From positions 1,922,001 through 1,986,000 of the forward strand of contig NZ_LT906468.1 of NCBI RefSeq assembly GCF_900187125.1: a stretch of DNA of 64,000 nt, read 5' to 3'. Positions 34,684 to 43,052 of this stretch are shown here, one piece after another. Both the position numbers and the translations under genes were made by a program. Every line of letters begins with the position of its first letter. Position 1 is the first letter of the stretch. The notes beneath the pieces are model-generated. The model had not been told where the DNA came from, did no database searches, and saw only the letters and a program-made list of their open reading frames with translations. This stretch comes from Sphingobacterium mizutaii (GTDB lineage: Bacteria > Bacteroidota > Bacteroidia > Sphingobacteriales > Sphingobacteriaceae).

Positions 34684-35433
34684 GCCCCTCAACTATGAGT
34701 GGTTGAGGGGTGCACTTATTAACCGAGAAACGACATGCGTGGTGCCGTTAACGCAATAAAGATAATAAATTAAAATTACCAAGCACCTATTTTGGAAGGG
34801 GCTGATATAAAAATATGATGGTGCGGGAACATGAAACAAAAAGCCCAGCATCATAAGTCACTGGGCATATCGCTAATTGTTTGGATTCATAAAAATCCGC
34901 CCCAAAATAATAAAATATTATAAAAAGTCCAACATATAGACTGCTGGGCTCGGAATACGAAATCCTTCTAATTGGGATAGAATGGTGTAATGAAGTTACA
35001 AATTAAAAACAAAAGCCCAGTAACAGGAATTACTGGGCTACCTAAATTAAACCTTATGAAGGGTTTGCATGCCTGAAGATTAAAGATAGGGATTAAATAT
35101 AAGAAACCCAACGGCATCCTGCCGCTGGGTTAAAAATCACGCCCCGGGAAGTACCCTGAATGGGCAAAAATAACAAAAATAAATATGGTTCAGAGTATAG
35201 ATAAAGACAAAAAACCCAATGGATTTCCCCTATCCATTGGGCATGTCTTATCAATAAACTATCTATGATTGATTTAAAGTTAAGCAAAAGATCTTAAAAA
35301 TAATAAACCCAATAACGAATTCGTCATTGGGTATACTATCTATGAAAACATCCTACTTTGGGGAAGTAGAATATAAGTTCTTAAATATAGAGAATAAAAA
35401 ATAAAAAGCCCAATAGCTACTATCTATTGGGCT
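34684..35433 (-). repeat. Array of eight terminator-like hairpins
   Basis: Eight stem-loops in 750 bp at 34684-34711, 34843-34866, 34926-34950, 35014-35039, 35106-35130, 35215-35241, 35308-35331 and 35407-35433. From the second on they are spaced about 80-110 bp. Most stems contain CCCA / TGGG, and each is preceded by A-runs on the plus strand, so on the minus strand each reads as a stem followed by a T-run, like an intrinsic terminator. The DNA between them is not repeated except that the last three units resemble the copy at 665-790. No gene lies inside. Confidence 0.65.
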
Positions 35434-36044
35434 AAATAGTTATAATTTATAAAGCTGAGCAAATAAATATAAAATTAATTAGTGGAAAAATGAAATCAGG
35501 TGAAAAGGAAATAAAATGGAAGGAGAGAATTAATGATCTGCTACGAATAATGGGAGCCAATCCAGATCTGATAGAAACATAAGAGTTCTATTTTCCAACT
35601 GCATTGAAAGACTTCAAAGTTCGCGGTTTCTGGGGATTGGCAAAGATTATTCACTAACCTTCCTCTTAGCAGTGAGGAAGCGTGTCAAAGGCGGAACGAA
35701 CGTACTACGGGACAGGGTCAATAAAACAGCTAATTACACAAGAATGGTGAATTAACGGTGAGAAATGAAAACTGCCCAAATGCAGAAGGTCCGATTATGA
35801 ATGACAATAATTTAGGGTAAAATGTTTTACAAGTTTAACTACTAAAAAGATATAGCAATTATAAACCATGATAGGAACAGCATGGATAAATAGAAGGGAT
35901 AAAATCACTAGAAAAGTTTTTCTCACGAGGAACCAGTAAGTTTAACCAGCTTTTTTTTAAGAAAATACCAATTGTAAAATAAAGCAGCGAATGTTAGAAA
36001 ACTACTGCAGCATTGAACGAGAATTACCACCCTAACCCTAATAC
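35434..36044. other. Noncoding stretch with a small gene remnant
   Basis: About 600 bp. From an ATG at 35490 a frame reads EKEIKWKERINDLLRIMGAN, is cut by TAA, and goes on as EFYFPTALKDFKVRGFWGLA to a second stop; this may be the start of a lost gene. The rest shows nothing I can support. Confidence 0.35.
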
Positions 36045-36070
36045 ATGAAATTCCAATACACACAAAATAT

Positions 36071-36095
36071 CCCCGGACAAATGACCTGTCCGGGG
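36071..36095. terminator. GC-rich hairpin
   Basis: CCCCGGACA / TGTCCGGGG, perfect 9-bp stem with a 7-nt loop. No gene ends here and there is no T-run, so its role is open. Confidence 0.4.
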
Positions 36096-36315
36096 AAAGA
36101 TACTATCCCAATTAAAAACCGATTATTGGGATTATTTAGCTATTTATGCATTTTACTTAACAACCAATATAAGAAAAGGTTTTTAAATAGTTTACTTTTA
36201 TGGTGGTTCTCTGGACTTAGGTGGAGGCCATGTAAATCTCAGGCATATAAAATACCTAAGATTGGGTATATCCCGATTTAGGAACTTTTTCTAAATTCGT
36301 CCCAAAACCAATTTT

Positions 36316-36723
36316 ATGAAATTAATTAGAATCACCTGCATGGTTGTTTTTACAGTATTGATAGCCATGTTTTTCTCCTGTGAACCAGAGGACAATGAAT
36401 CCGATATCGAGCCAGCTGCAAGAGCAAATGGAAGATATATCCATACCCAAACGGGACTTATTATTGATATGCATTATGATATTGGTTTAAAATGGGGCTA
36501 TGTGGAAATAGACGAGGTCGGCACTGCATTTCCTCCTGGCGCAAAGGGATTTCATGTTGTTGTAGACGTCAAATATATGGGGGAGAATCTATGGCAAGGT
36601 GAAAACTTCATGTATGTTCCGGGAAGGAATCCCGAATGGAGTTCCAATGGATTTGTTAGAATTTGGAGAGAAAAAGGAAATGGTTTGAGGATCGGTACTC
36701 AATTTTATGATAAATTGGAATAA
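36316..36723 (+). CDS. Hypothetical lipoprotein, 135 aa
   Basis: A small exported lipoprotein. The signal ends in the lipobox FFSC near residue 22, then an acidic linker (EPEDNESDIE) and a beta-rich domain with GLKWGYVEIDEVG and FVRIWREKGNG. I do not recognise the family. It stands alone between gene-poor stretches; the acidic linker after the Cys could act as a surface export signal, as in other Bacteroidota lipoproteins. Confidence 0.65.
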   Translation: MKLIRITCMVVFTVLIAMFFSCEPEDNESDIEPAARANGRYIHTQTGLIIDMHYDIGLKWGYVEIDEVGTAFPPGAKGFHVVVDVKYMGENLWQGENFMYVPGRNPEWSSNGFVRIWREKGNGLRIGTQFYDKLE

Positions 36724-37140
36724 AAATTAGAAAGACGTGGTAAGCTATATCCTACAATAAAAAGTAGATTTTTTATTTTAATTAGTTGCAATAATATGAA
36801 GGATCTTGAAAAATCGTAGTTATAGCATGCTTCAAAGGGCATAGAATACTCCCAGTGGAGTGTTCTCTAATTAAGACGGCTAAGTTCAATGTGTGCGGTA
36901 TATGTTAAGGGATGCGGTACGGCTCTGTGCTAAATGGTTGGATATAGGCAATAAATGAAGCCAGTAAATACTTGCTTAGCTGAAAGGATACCAAGGGAAC
37001 TCAAAACAAAAACCTAATATTAGATTAGGATACAAGAAATCTTTTATTAGATGCCTTAATTGAAAAGTCAATAAGAGACCAAATATGTAATTTATCATTT
37101 TCTCTAATTCTGGGATCTCCAAATCTCTGCTGGATATTCT
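36724..37140. other. Noncoding stretch
   Basis: About 420 bp in which I see no gene, repeat or convincing hairpin. Confidence 0.45.
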
Positions 37141-37430
37141 TTAGGGCTTAACACAAATTCCTGTTTGATTTTCTTTCGTTATTTCCTGTACGACAGGGCT
37201 TAATCTGTACATAATCCAAATTAACTTATTTTTTGCAAAAATATATTCTCCCCCACATTTAAGATCATCTAAATCAACATTGTATTTTAAATCTCCTTTA
37301 TATTCCTGAATTAGTAAAGAAGGTTCATTTTCTTAACCTCCTCTACTATCATTCCCTATGAAGTATTGCATAATTGAGAAAATAAGGAAAGGGAAAAGAG
37401 AAGTAACACAATAGTGAAATCGATTTTCAT
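37141..37430 (-). pseudogene. Broken small secreted protein gene
   Basis: From an ATG at 37430 the frame gives a good signal peptide (IDFTIVLLLFSLSLFSQ) and then stops. In another frame, after one more stop, the sequence continues as EYKGDLKYNVDLDDLKCGG and FAKNKLIWIMYRLSPVVQ to a stop at 37141. The whole length is one base short of a 97-codon gene. A single frameshift plus a stop would explain it. Family unknown; it lies just downstream of another small lipoprotein gene on the same strand. Confidence 0.45.
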
Positions 37431-37472
37431 TATTTCGAAAATTTGGTTTTACAAATCATTAAATAAAAAAGC

Positions 37473-37769
37473 CTAACGATATGATTGACTTTTTGGTAAC
37501 TTAACATTCTTAATCGACTCAATAATTGGTTCGATATATATAAGATCCTGATCATTACGGGTGTCCAATTTAAATGCAACCTTCTCCGGTATATAAGTTA
37601 ATCTGTTCTCATCAATATCCAAAATAACTGCAAGCCTCATTCTAGTTTCACTTACACTAAATGTTTCACCATTGATGACAAATGTTTCCATTTCGTTAAA
37701 TGTTTCATCTTTCTTACATGAACTTAAACCTAGCAAAAGCAACATGAGTAAATACATGAGTTTTTTCAT
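37473..37769 (-). CDS. Small hypothetical lipoprotein, 98 aa
   Basis: A signal peptide with the lipobox LSSC (residues 15-18) is followed by KKDETFNE and about 75 residues of mixed composition (VINGETFSVSETRMRLAVIL, RNDQDLIYIEPI). No family recognised. It precedes the broken secreted gene on the same strand by about 40 bp, so the two may have been one operon. Confidence 0.55.
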   Translation of the reverse strand: MKKLMYLLMLLLLGLSSCKKDETFNEMETFVINGETFSVSETRMRLAVILDIDENRLTYIPEKVAFKLDTRNDQDLIYIEPIIESIKNVKLPKSQSYR

Positions 37770-38278
37770 AAATTATGGTTTAAAACCAGTTAAGACCTTA
37801 AAATTAGAAATAAATACAACAGATTTAATTTAAACCTATTTTTTATTATCAAATGATACCAATATCGTAGGTGGTAGTCGTGTAATTTTTTAATGTAATT
37901 TTGTCCATTCACCTTGAAAGGTTTGAATATTAATCATGCAATTGCCCCAAAGCTTTCACAATTTCTTTAAATAGGCATTCTGGTGAATTGTAATATACCC
38001 AAAAGGGTTGCCAAGATCTAAACCGGAACCATGAACTAGGCATGATTTCGATATGCCATAATCCAAAACCTTCAAAAATCAGGTTTAAGTATTATGGAAG
38101 TAACAATTCTGATCAGGTTTTTCCCATCCTTTATTTTAAGTTTCTTTAAACCAAAAACATGGAAAACGTTTTCAGCGATTTTCAGCTCTTTGTCTCGCTT
38201 AATAATTATACTTCCATAAAAATATTCTATTTCTAAATAGATTCCTTAAATTTAAGTTCTCTACCTAAAGAATTGATT
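37770..38278. other. Noncoding stretch
   Basis: About 500 bp between divergent genes. I see no intact frame; it should hold promoters for both sides but none stands out. Confidence 0.4.
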
Positions 38279-38593
38279 ATGAATCCCTCAGAAATAATAT
38301 CCAAATTGAAAGAACTTCAAGCAAGGGGAGAACACATGGTCTCCATATCGGAATTGTTGGACTTTATTCAGCGGCGAAATGAAGAGCTGCTGTATGGAGT
38401 AGACCTTTTTAATGAACGGTTTTCCTTAGACCCACAATTAGTAACCCTTTTAAATGACCATGGAATAAATACGGTAGGTGATTTATGCAGTAAATCCATA
38501 ACCGATCTATTGAGAATAAAATCTTTTGGTAAAAGGAGGGGCTACCAAATCTATGATTTTCTGAGGCAGTTTAATCTAAAATTGGCTCCCTGA
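38279..38593 (+). CDS. Helix-hairpin-helix protein resembling the RNA polymerase alpha C-terminal domain
   Basis: A 104-residue protein. The second half, LNDHGINTVGDLCSKSITDLLRI then KSFGKRRGYQIYDFL, matches the HhH fold of the RpoA C-terminal domain (compare the usual L-x-x-x-GI-x-TVGDL and LL-x-I-K-x-FGKKS). There is no alpha N-terminal domain, so it cannot be a polymerase subunit. The first half is helical (IISKLKELQARGE, LLDFIQRRNEELL). Stand-alone alpha-CTD-like proteins occur in Bacteroidota mobile elements. I start at the ATG at 38279 instead of the TTG two codons before. It lies next to the mobilisation genes; a DNA-binding or transcription role is inferred. Confidence 0.65.
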   Translation: MNPSEIISKLKELQARGEHMVSISELLDFIQRRNEELLYGVDLFNERFSLDPQLVTLLNDHGINTVGDLCSKSITDLLRIKSFGKRRGYQIYDFLRQFNLKLAP

Positions 38594-38606
38594 AAAAATC
38601 TTCATT

Positions 38607-38738
38607 ATGGAAAAGAAATTAACATCATTATGTTCAAAGAAAGATCACGATTCAGGCGAGGATAAACAATTGAGAAGCTCATCTCAAATCCCGGTTTCCT
38701 ATATCGCATTAAAATGGACTTTCTTCGGTCAATATTGA
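38607..38738 (+). CDS. Short frame after the HhH gene, 43 aa
   Basis: A short plus-strand frame starting 13 bp after the HhH stop. It is rich in Lys, Ser and Asp (SLCSKKDHDSGEDKQLRSS) and has no recognisable fold. Spacing suggests co-expression if real. Confidence 0.25.
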   Translation: MEKKLTSLCSKKDHDSGEDKQLRSSSQIPVSYIALKWTFFGQY

Positions 38739-38755
38739 CACATCTTTACATCCAA

Positions 38756-40744
38756 TTATTTCTTAACCAATAAATAGGCCAGGGAAGGGCTATCGGAAAT
38801 GCGCCTCATTTCATGGAATGCCAAATCTTCGATATCCTTCTTTATCTGATTGAAGTTTGTGATTACCTGCTCAGTGGTTAGCTGGCGAACGATTGGTATC
38901 TTTTTATAATCTTTAATCTCCTTTTCCAATAAATGATGATCATTGATTATGGAACAATGAAATGCTTTGAGCATTATCTTGCTTTTTGGATTGTCGGCAA
39001 CCATGCCCACAAACTCACCGGAACTCAGAGAAGAGATTTTAGATGCCGGAATAGCATATTCGAGCTGCTTGGAACGACTGATCGAAGTGTCGGCACTGTT
39101 CAGCGAATAGCTTTCCCTGTCCTGCAATATCTTTCCGAAACGCTCGGAAAGCTGTTTTGCCGTATCTCCATTTACCTGCCCGGACAACACGTTTCCAGAT
39201 ATGTTCATGATCACGTCGGACTGCTCACGGCCATAATCCTTGCGCAGTTGACTTAGGTCCTGAATGGCGATGCTGGTGGAGACTAAATTGTCGCGGGCCG
39301 TTGCGATCAGACTATCGATATTATTGAGGTATATTGTTGGAAACTCATCAAAGATCAAGCTTGACTTGATCTTTCCTTTCTGGTTGACCAATTTGACCAA
39401 TCGGTTGATGTACAGGGAAAGCACGGCTCCATAGATCTGAATTTTCTGGGGATTGTTGCCCATGGTCAATATCTTGGGCTCCTGCGGGTTATTGATGTCC
39501 AAAGTAAAGTCATTTCCCGAAAGGATGTAATATAATTGGGGGGAGGAGAGCCTTGCCAAAGCAATCTTGGCCGATGCAATCTGTCCTTCGAGTTGATCCA
39601 TGGCATCATTGAGGTAAGCGTTGGTGAAGGGATTGACGAGTACCTCGATTTCTTTATCGGCGCGCAGAAGTGAAAATAAGGTGTCGTAATCCAGCTGCAG
39701 CAATTCGATAGCATGGGGAAGTGTACAAAATTCCCCTTGTCGATACCGCCGTAAATACCAAATGATGGCCGTCAAGAAGTTGATGGGCGACTCCACAAAA
39801 AAATCACCTTGGCGCTTTATCCATTCCCGGTTCAGTCCCAAAAGAATTGTCCGAGCACTTTCTGCTGCATCAGTAATGTCGATCATGGAGCTAGGATCAA
39901 GGGGATTGCAACGACTCGACCGGCTCAGGTCATCGAAATTGATGCTGTAAAATTTTAAGGGACTATCATTAGTTTTGCAATACTTCAAATAATGATTATA
40001 GGCAATGGTCGTCAAATCATCGAACTTGAAATCATAGATGAACATCGAAAATCCTTTTTGAATATGCTGGCTTATAATGTGCCGAATGATGAAATAAGAT
40101 TTACCTGAACCTGGACTTCCCAGAACCAATATCCCTCGGAATGGATTAATGATGTTGACCCAACTTTTGCGCACCTTATTCTTTAGCAGGTAGGTCGCCG
40201 GCAGGTTAATGGAATATTCATTTTCCAGGAGTTCTTCATGCTGTGGAAAGGTTTCATTTTCCCTGTTAAAAATGTCGGATTGGAGTATTTTAGCAGAAAT
40301 TACCCTAGTCATCCAAGTACCGCCCATTAGAAAGGTCAAAAAGCCGCAGCTTGCCAGCAACATATATCCATATAACCGAAACTCAAAAGTAAGCGGTATG
40401 TGGAAAGCTACATCGCTAAAGAAATATAATAATAACCCGATTAATATATAGGCAATGGGTTTTTGATATGTGATTTTTTCATCTTTTTTTCCTTTTGCAC
40501 CCATCAAGGAGATCAATAAAAATCCCAGTGCGAGCATCTTCGAGGTCAGCATGCTGCTGAAAAGACCGGTCCTGTGCAGCATCAGCATGATGCGATCGGT
40601 GAACGCATGTTGCCAACCTAACTCCCTAAACCAATTGTATCCTTTCGCATAGAAGTGAATCAGGAGCAGTCCGATTGCTATCCAACGTGTGAGGTCGACT
40701 ATCTTTCGAAGTGCCTGTTCATTTTCTCCGGTCTGTAGTGCCAT
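38756..40744 (-). CDS. MobC-type type IV coupling protein (TraG/VirD4 family)
   Basis: A 662-residue coupling ATPase that brings the relaxase-DNA complex to a conjugation pore. About four membrane helices lie in residues 15-150, including the YWFCY-like first helix (IGLLLIHFYAKGYNWF). The Walker A motif LGSPGSGKSY is near residue 207 and Walker B SLIFDEFPTIYL near 465; the TraG-type motif SIAIQDLSQL follows. It is the last gene of the three-gene mobilisation module on this strand. No pore genes (tra) lie in the window, so transfer would need a helper element. Confidence 0.88.
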   Translation of the reverse strand: MALQTGENEQALRKIVDLTRWIAIGLLLIHFYAKGYNWFRELGWQHAFTDRIMLMLHRTGLFSSMLTSKMLALGFLLISLMGAKGKKDEKITYQKPIAYILIGLLLYFFSDVAFHIPLTFEFRLYGYMLLASCGFLTFLMGGTWMTRVISAKILQSDIFNRENETFPQHEELLENEYSINLPATYLLKNKVRKSWVNIINPFRGILVLGSPGSGKSYFIIRHIISQHIQKGFSMFIYDFKFDDLTTIAYNHYLKYCKTNDSPLKFYSINFDDLSRSSRCNPLDPSSMIDITDAAESARTILLGLNREWIKRQGDFFVESPINFLTAIIWYLRRYRQGEFCTLPHAIELLQLDYDTLFSLLRADKEIEVLVNPFTNAYLNDAMDQLEGQIASAKIALARLSSPQLYYILSGNDFTLDINNPQEPKILTMGNNPQKIQIYGAVLSLYINRLVKLVNQKGKIKSSLIFDEFPTIYLNNIDSLIATARDNLVSTSIAIQDLSQLRKDYGREQSDVIMNISGNVLSGQVNGDTAKQLSERFGKILQDRESYSLNSADTSISRSKQLEYAIPASKISSLSSGEFVGMVADNPKSKIMLKAFHCSIINDHHLLEKEIKDYKKIPIVRQLTTEQVITNFNQIKKDIEDLAFHEMRRISDSPSLAYLLVKK

Positions 40745-40811
40745 GCTCGGTCATTTAATTTATCTATTGCTCATCTATTATACAACTATTAAATCATCCC
40801 TTCTCAAACCA

Positions 40812-42101
40812 TCAATACTGGATTTTTCGCTTCTTCTTTTTCCTTCGTTTCTTAAAGGCATGGGGAATGTAATCTGCGGAATCTGGGACATTGAAAAGTG
40901 TTTCAAAAGGGTTCTTAGCTATCGAAACAACCTTCATCGTAATTCCAGACCTACCATTAACCTTATTTGGTTCGGATCTAGCTGGGGCAATATTCAACCT
41001 AACGAAAGGATGGTCCTGAAGCTTTATGGAATTCTTCTCAAGGACTGGATCAGCCAATCGTGCTAATATAGCCTTGGCACTGTATTGCTTGCCAAGCTCG
41101 CTTCCATTGAATACGCACTTGTTCTTGTGGTCTACATAGGTAATGCCATAAACAATCCCACTGGAACTTTCTCGGAGCATCACATGAATGGCCTGTCGTT
41201 TAAGCCTTTCCTTAAATTCCTCGATATCCTTAAATTGCCCCAGCATGGCCTTATCGATGGAGTATATTGTCCGTACCTTGTGCTGCTTTCGAAATGGTTG
41301 CTTTTGCTCAAAGCGACCCTGTAAATTCTTTAATGTGGGTCTGCTGAATAAATCACTAGCCTTGATTGGGACGCCAACCTTATTACCATGCTCATCCATT
41401 AGACGATACAGCAAACCCTTGTTGGTATAGATCCTAGAACGTTCGCTTCCTCGGTCTGCTAGCACATTGAACTGTCGAAGAATGGCATTCAACTGATGGA
41501 GATTACTAAAGCTGTAGGAATTCAGTACCTCCTCCAATACATGCTGAATGGCCGCTCGGGTCTCACTCCGTCCATAATGTACCTTGGTGAGATCTATACC
41601 TTTGGGAATATGCGACAACTTCAGCGTACTTTGACCTGCTTTGACCAAATCGAATTCCCGCTCAATCAAAGACCTGATCTTTTCGGATTGGTTGCGGCCC
41701 ATGTTGTGCATGTCGATGCGACTTCCATCTGAGCGTACCTTGATACTTACTATATGAATATGAGGATGTGCAGCATCAAAGTGCCGGTAAATGAGAAAGG
41801 GCTGATCCGAAAAACCGATCCCTTCCATATAACGTTTAGCGATCTCGATCAACCTATCATCAGATAGATCCTTTTCGGTCGGATCAAAGTTCAAGGAAAT
41901 GTGAACGCTATTGCGCATAACCTTACTGTTCAAGGCAGCTTGTTGCAAGAGCCTATTCAACCGCATGGAGGCATTCATCTGGTGCGCCTCCATCGGATAA
42001 TTTATAGCGGAGAGGCACCTTGCCACTCCAAGCTCAATTTTGTTTTCATTGTACAAAAATATCCGGCGGATGGAACTTCCAGTCTTGATCACTGCAACCA
42101 T
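40812..42101 (-). CDS. MobB-type relaxase (MOBP family)
   Basis: A 429-residue relaxase/mobilisation nuclease. The metal-binding histidine motif AAHPHIHIVSIKV lies near residue 110, after the conserved VHISLNFDPTEKDLSDDRL. The C-terminal third is basic and ends in a Lys/Arg run. Relaxases nick oriT and stay bound to the strand through a Tyr in the N-terminal part. The gene overlaps the upstream accessory gene by 13 bp. A degenerate second copy of the same gene is found at 50.9-51.7 kb. The frame here is intact and likely functional. Confidence 0.88.
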   Translation of the reverse strand: MVAVIKTGSSIRRIFLYNENKIELGVARCLSAINYPMEAHQMNASMRLNRLLQQAALNSKVMRNSVHISLNFDPTEKDLSDDRLIEIAKRYMEGIGFSDQPFLIYRHFDAAHPHIHIVSIKVRSDGSRIDMHNMGRNQSEKIRSLIEREFDLVKAGQSTLKLSHIPKGIDLTKVHYGRSETRAAIQHVLEEVLNSYSFSNLHQLNAILRQFNVLADRGSERSRIYTNKGLLYRLMDEHGNKVGVPIKASDLFSRPTLKNLQGRFEQKQPFRKQHKVRTIYSIDKAMLGQFKDIEEFKERLKRQAIHVMLRESSSGIVYGITYVDHKNKCVFNGSELGKQYSAKAILARLADPVLEKNSIKLQDHPFVRLNIAPARSEPNKVNGRSGITMKVVSIAKNPFETLFNVPDSADYIPHAFKKRRKKKKRKIQY

Positions 42102-42544
42102 GTTTCCCCCATCTTTTGAATGAGCAATTTAATCTCCGCTAGTTTATTGGAAAGTAACCTAGCCTGGAGCTGATGATTCAGGATCCAAGACTTCAGATCT
42201 GATTGAGGAGAGAAGGTATGCAGCTTCTTTACCGACTGATTGAGATTGATTCCAATGGCATTGAGTTCATTACGAAGCTGAATGAGCAGGGTCATGCTCT
42301 CGTCCAAGGACTTATTGCGATAGGACCTGATAATTGGCTTTCCTAACAAAACCGAACGAGCATATTCACTCAGCTTTCTACAGGTTGAACCTCGCCACTG
42401 CTGCTCCAATTTATGGAATTCAGAAACTGTTAACCGAACACCAACGATTCTGTTTCTATTTTGATTTTTTCTATCCATTACATTCCCTTTCTGCACAATT
42501 CCATCAAAACACCTAAATCCACAAAACCACGAGTTTCGAGTCAA
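42089..42544 (-). CDS. Relaxosome accessory protein, MobA/MobC type
   Basis: A 151-residue DNA-binding accessory protein of the plasmid-mobilisation (MobC/BmgB-like) family. NRIVGVRLTVSEFHKLEQQW and LSEYARSVLLGKPI form the ribbon-helix-helix-like part, and MTLLIQLRNELNAIGINLNQSVKKLH is the conserved second helix pair. These proteins bind oriT and help the relaxase open the strands. As the first gene of the module it begins about 15 bp from the candidate oriT. An upstream internal ATG (DRKNQNRN) may be the true start. Confidence 0.85.
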   Translation of the reverse strand: MTRNSWFCGFRCFDGIVQKGNVMDRKNQNRNRIVGVRLTVSEFHKLEQQWRGSTCRKLSEYARSVLLGKPIIRSYRNKSLDESMTLLIQLRNELNAIGINLNQSVKKLHTFSPQSDLKSWILNHQLQARLLSNKLAEIKLLIQKMGETWLQ

Positions 42545-43052
42545 GTTTATTATTGCGGTTGTTTAACAACCGGACATCTTGCCGATTGCAAAAGAATCAG
42601 CAATCCATTTCGTTAAATCTATAATAAGAATTTCTTATTTATAAAACCTAATTAATAATTGATTAGGATCGATTTGGTCAATATTAATGTTTTATGGAAA
42701 GCTTACAAAAGAGCTTTTTAGGGAGTTTGGAACTTACAATTCTTTAAGATAAATCCGTAAGTCGCATTAAACAAAATGGAAAAAAAAAGAAAAGTTCAAA
42801 TCCTGCCACGTTTCACAAGTATTTGGAATTAGTATTCATAACTTTCATGAGTGTTAGAGATTTAGCTGTCATGGTTGTTTTCAAATATAGTATCGCTTCT
42901 TTTGTTTTCTGCTGTAGCCGATTCGAACATTATCTTTATACTAGGGAACATCAGGTCTAGGAAAATGAATCTTTATCCTGAAGCAATCCCTACTAATTTA
43001 TAAAGATATTATACCGAAAGTTTGAATGCGAATGTTGCGGACGCTTTTCCCA
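42545..43052. other. Noncoding stretch with candidate oriT
   Basis: About 510 bp between the mobilisation module and the heme operon. It holds the imperfect inverted repeat GGTTGT-TTA-ACAACC at 42557-42571, close to the start of the accessory gene, where oriT sites of Bacteroides mobilisable elements usually lie. Beyond it I see no gene and no terminator I can defend for the heme operon. Confidence 0.45.

Noticed and set aside
35093..35287. 64-residue minus-strand protein in the hairpin array
   Set aside because: Its sequence is mostly the translation of two hairpin stems.
34684..35433. CRISPR array
   Set aside because: The repeated parts are hairpins with differing stem sequences, not identical direct repeats, the spacing varies from about 80 to 160 bp, and no cas gene is near.
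36045..36281. 78-residue plus-strand protein
   Set aside because: Contains the GC-rich hairpin at 36071-36095 and reads as random sequence.
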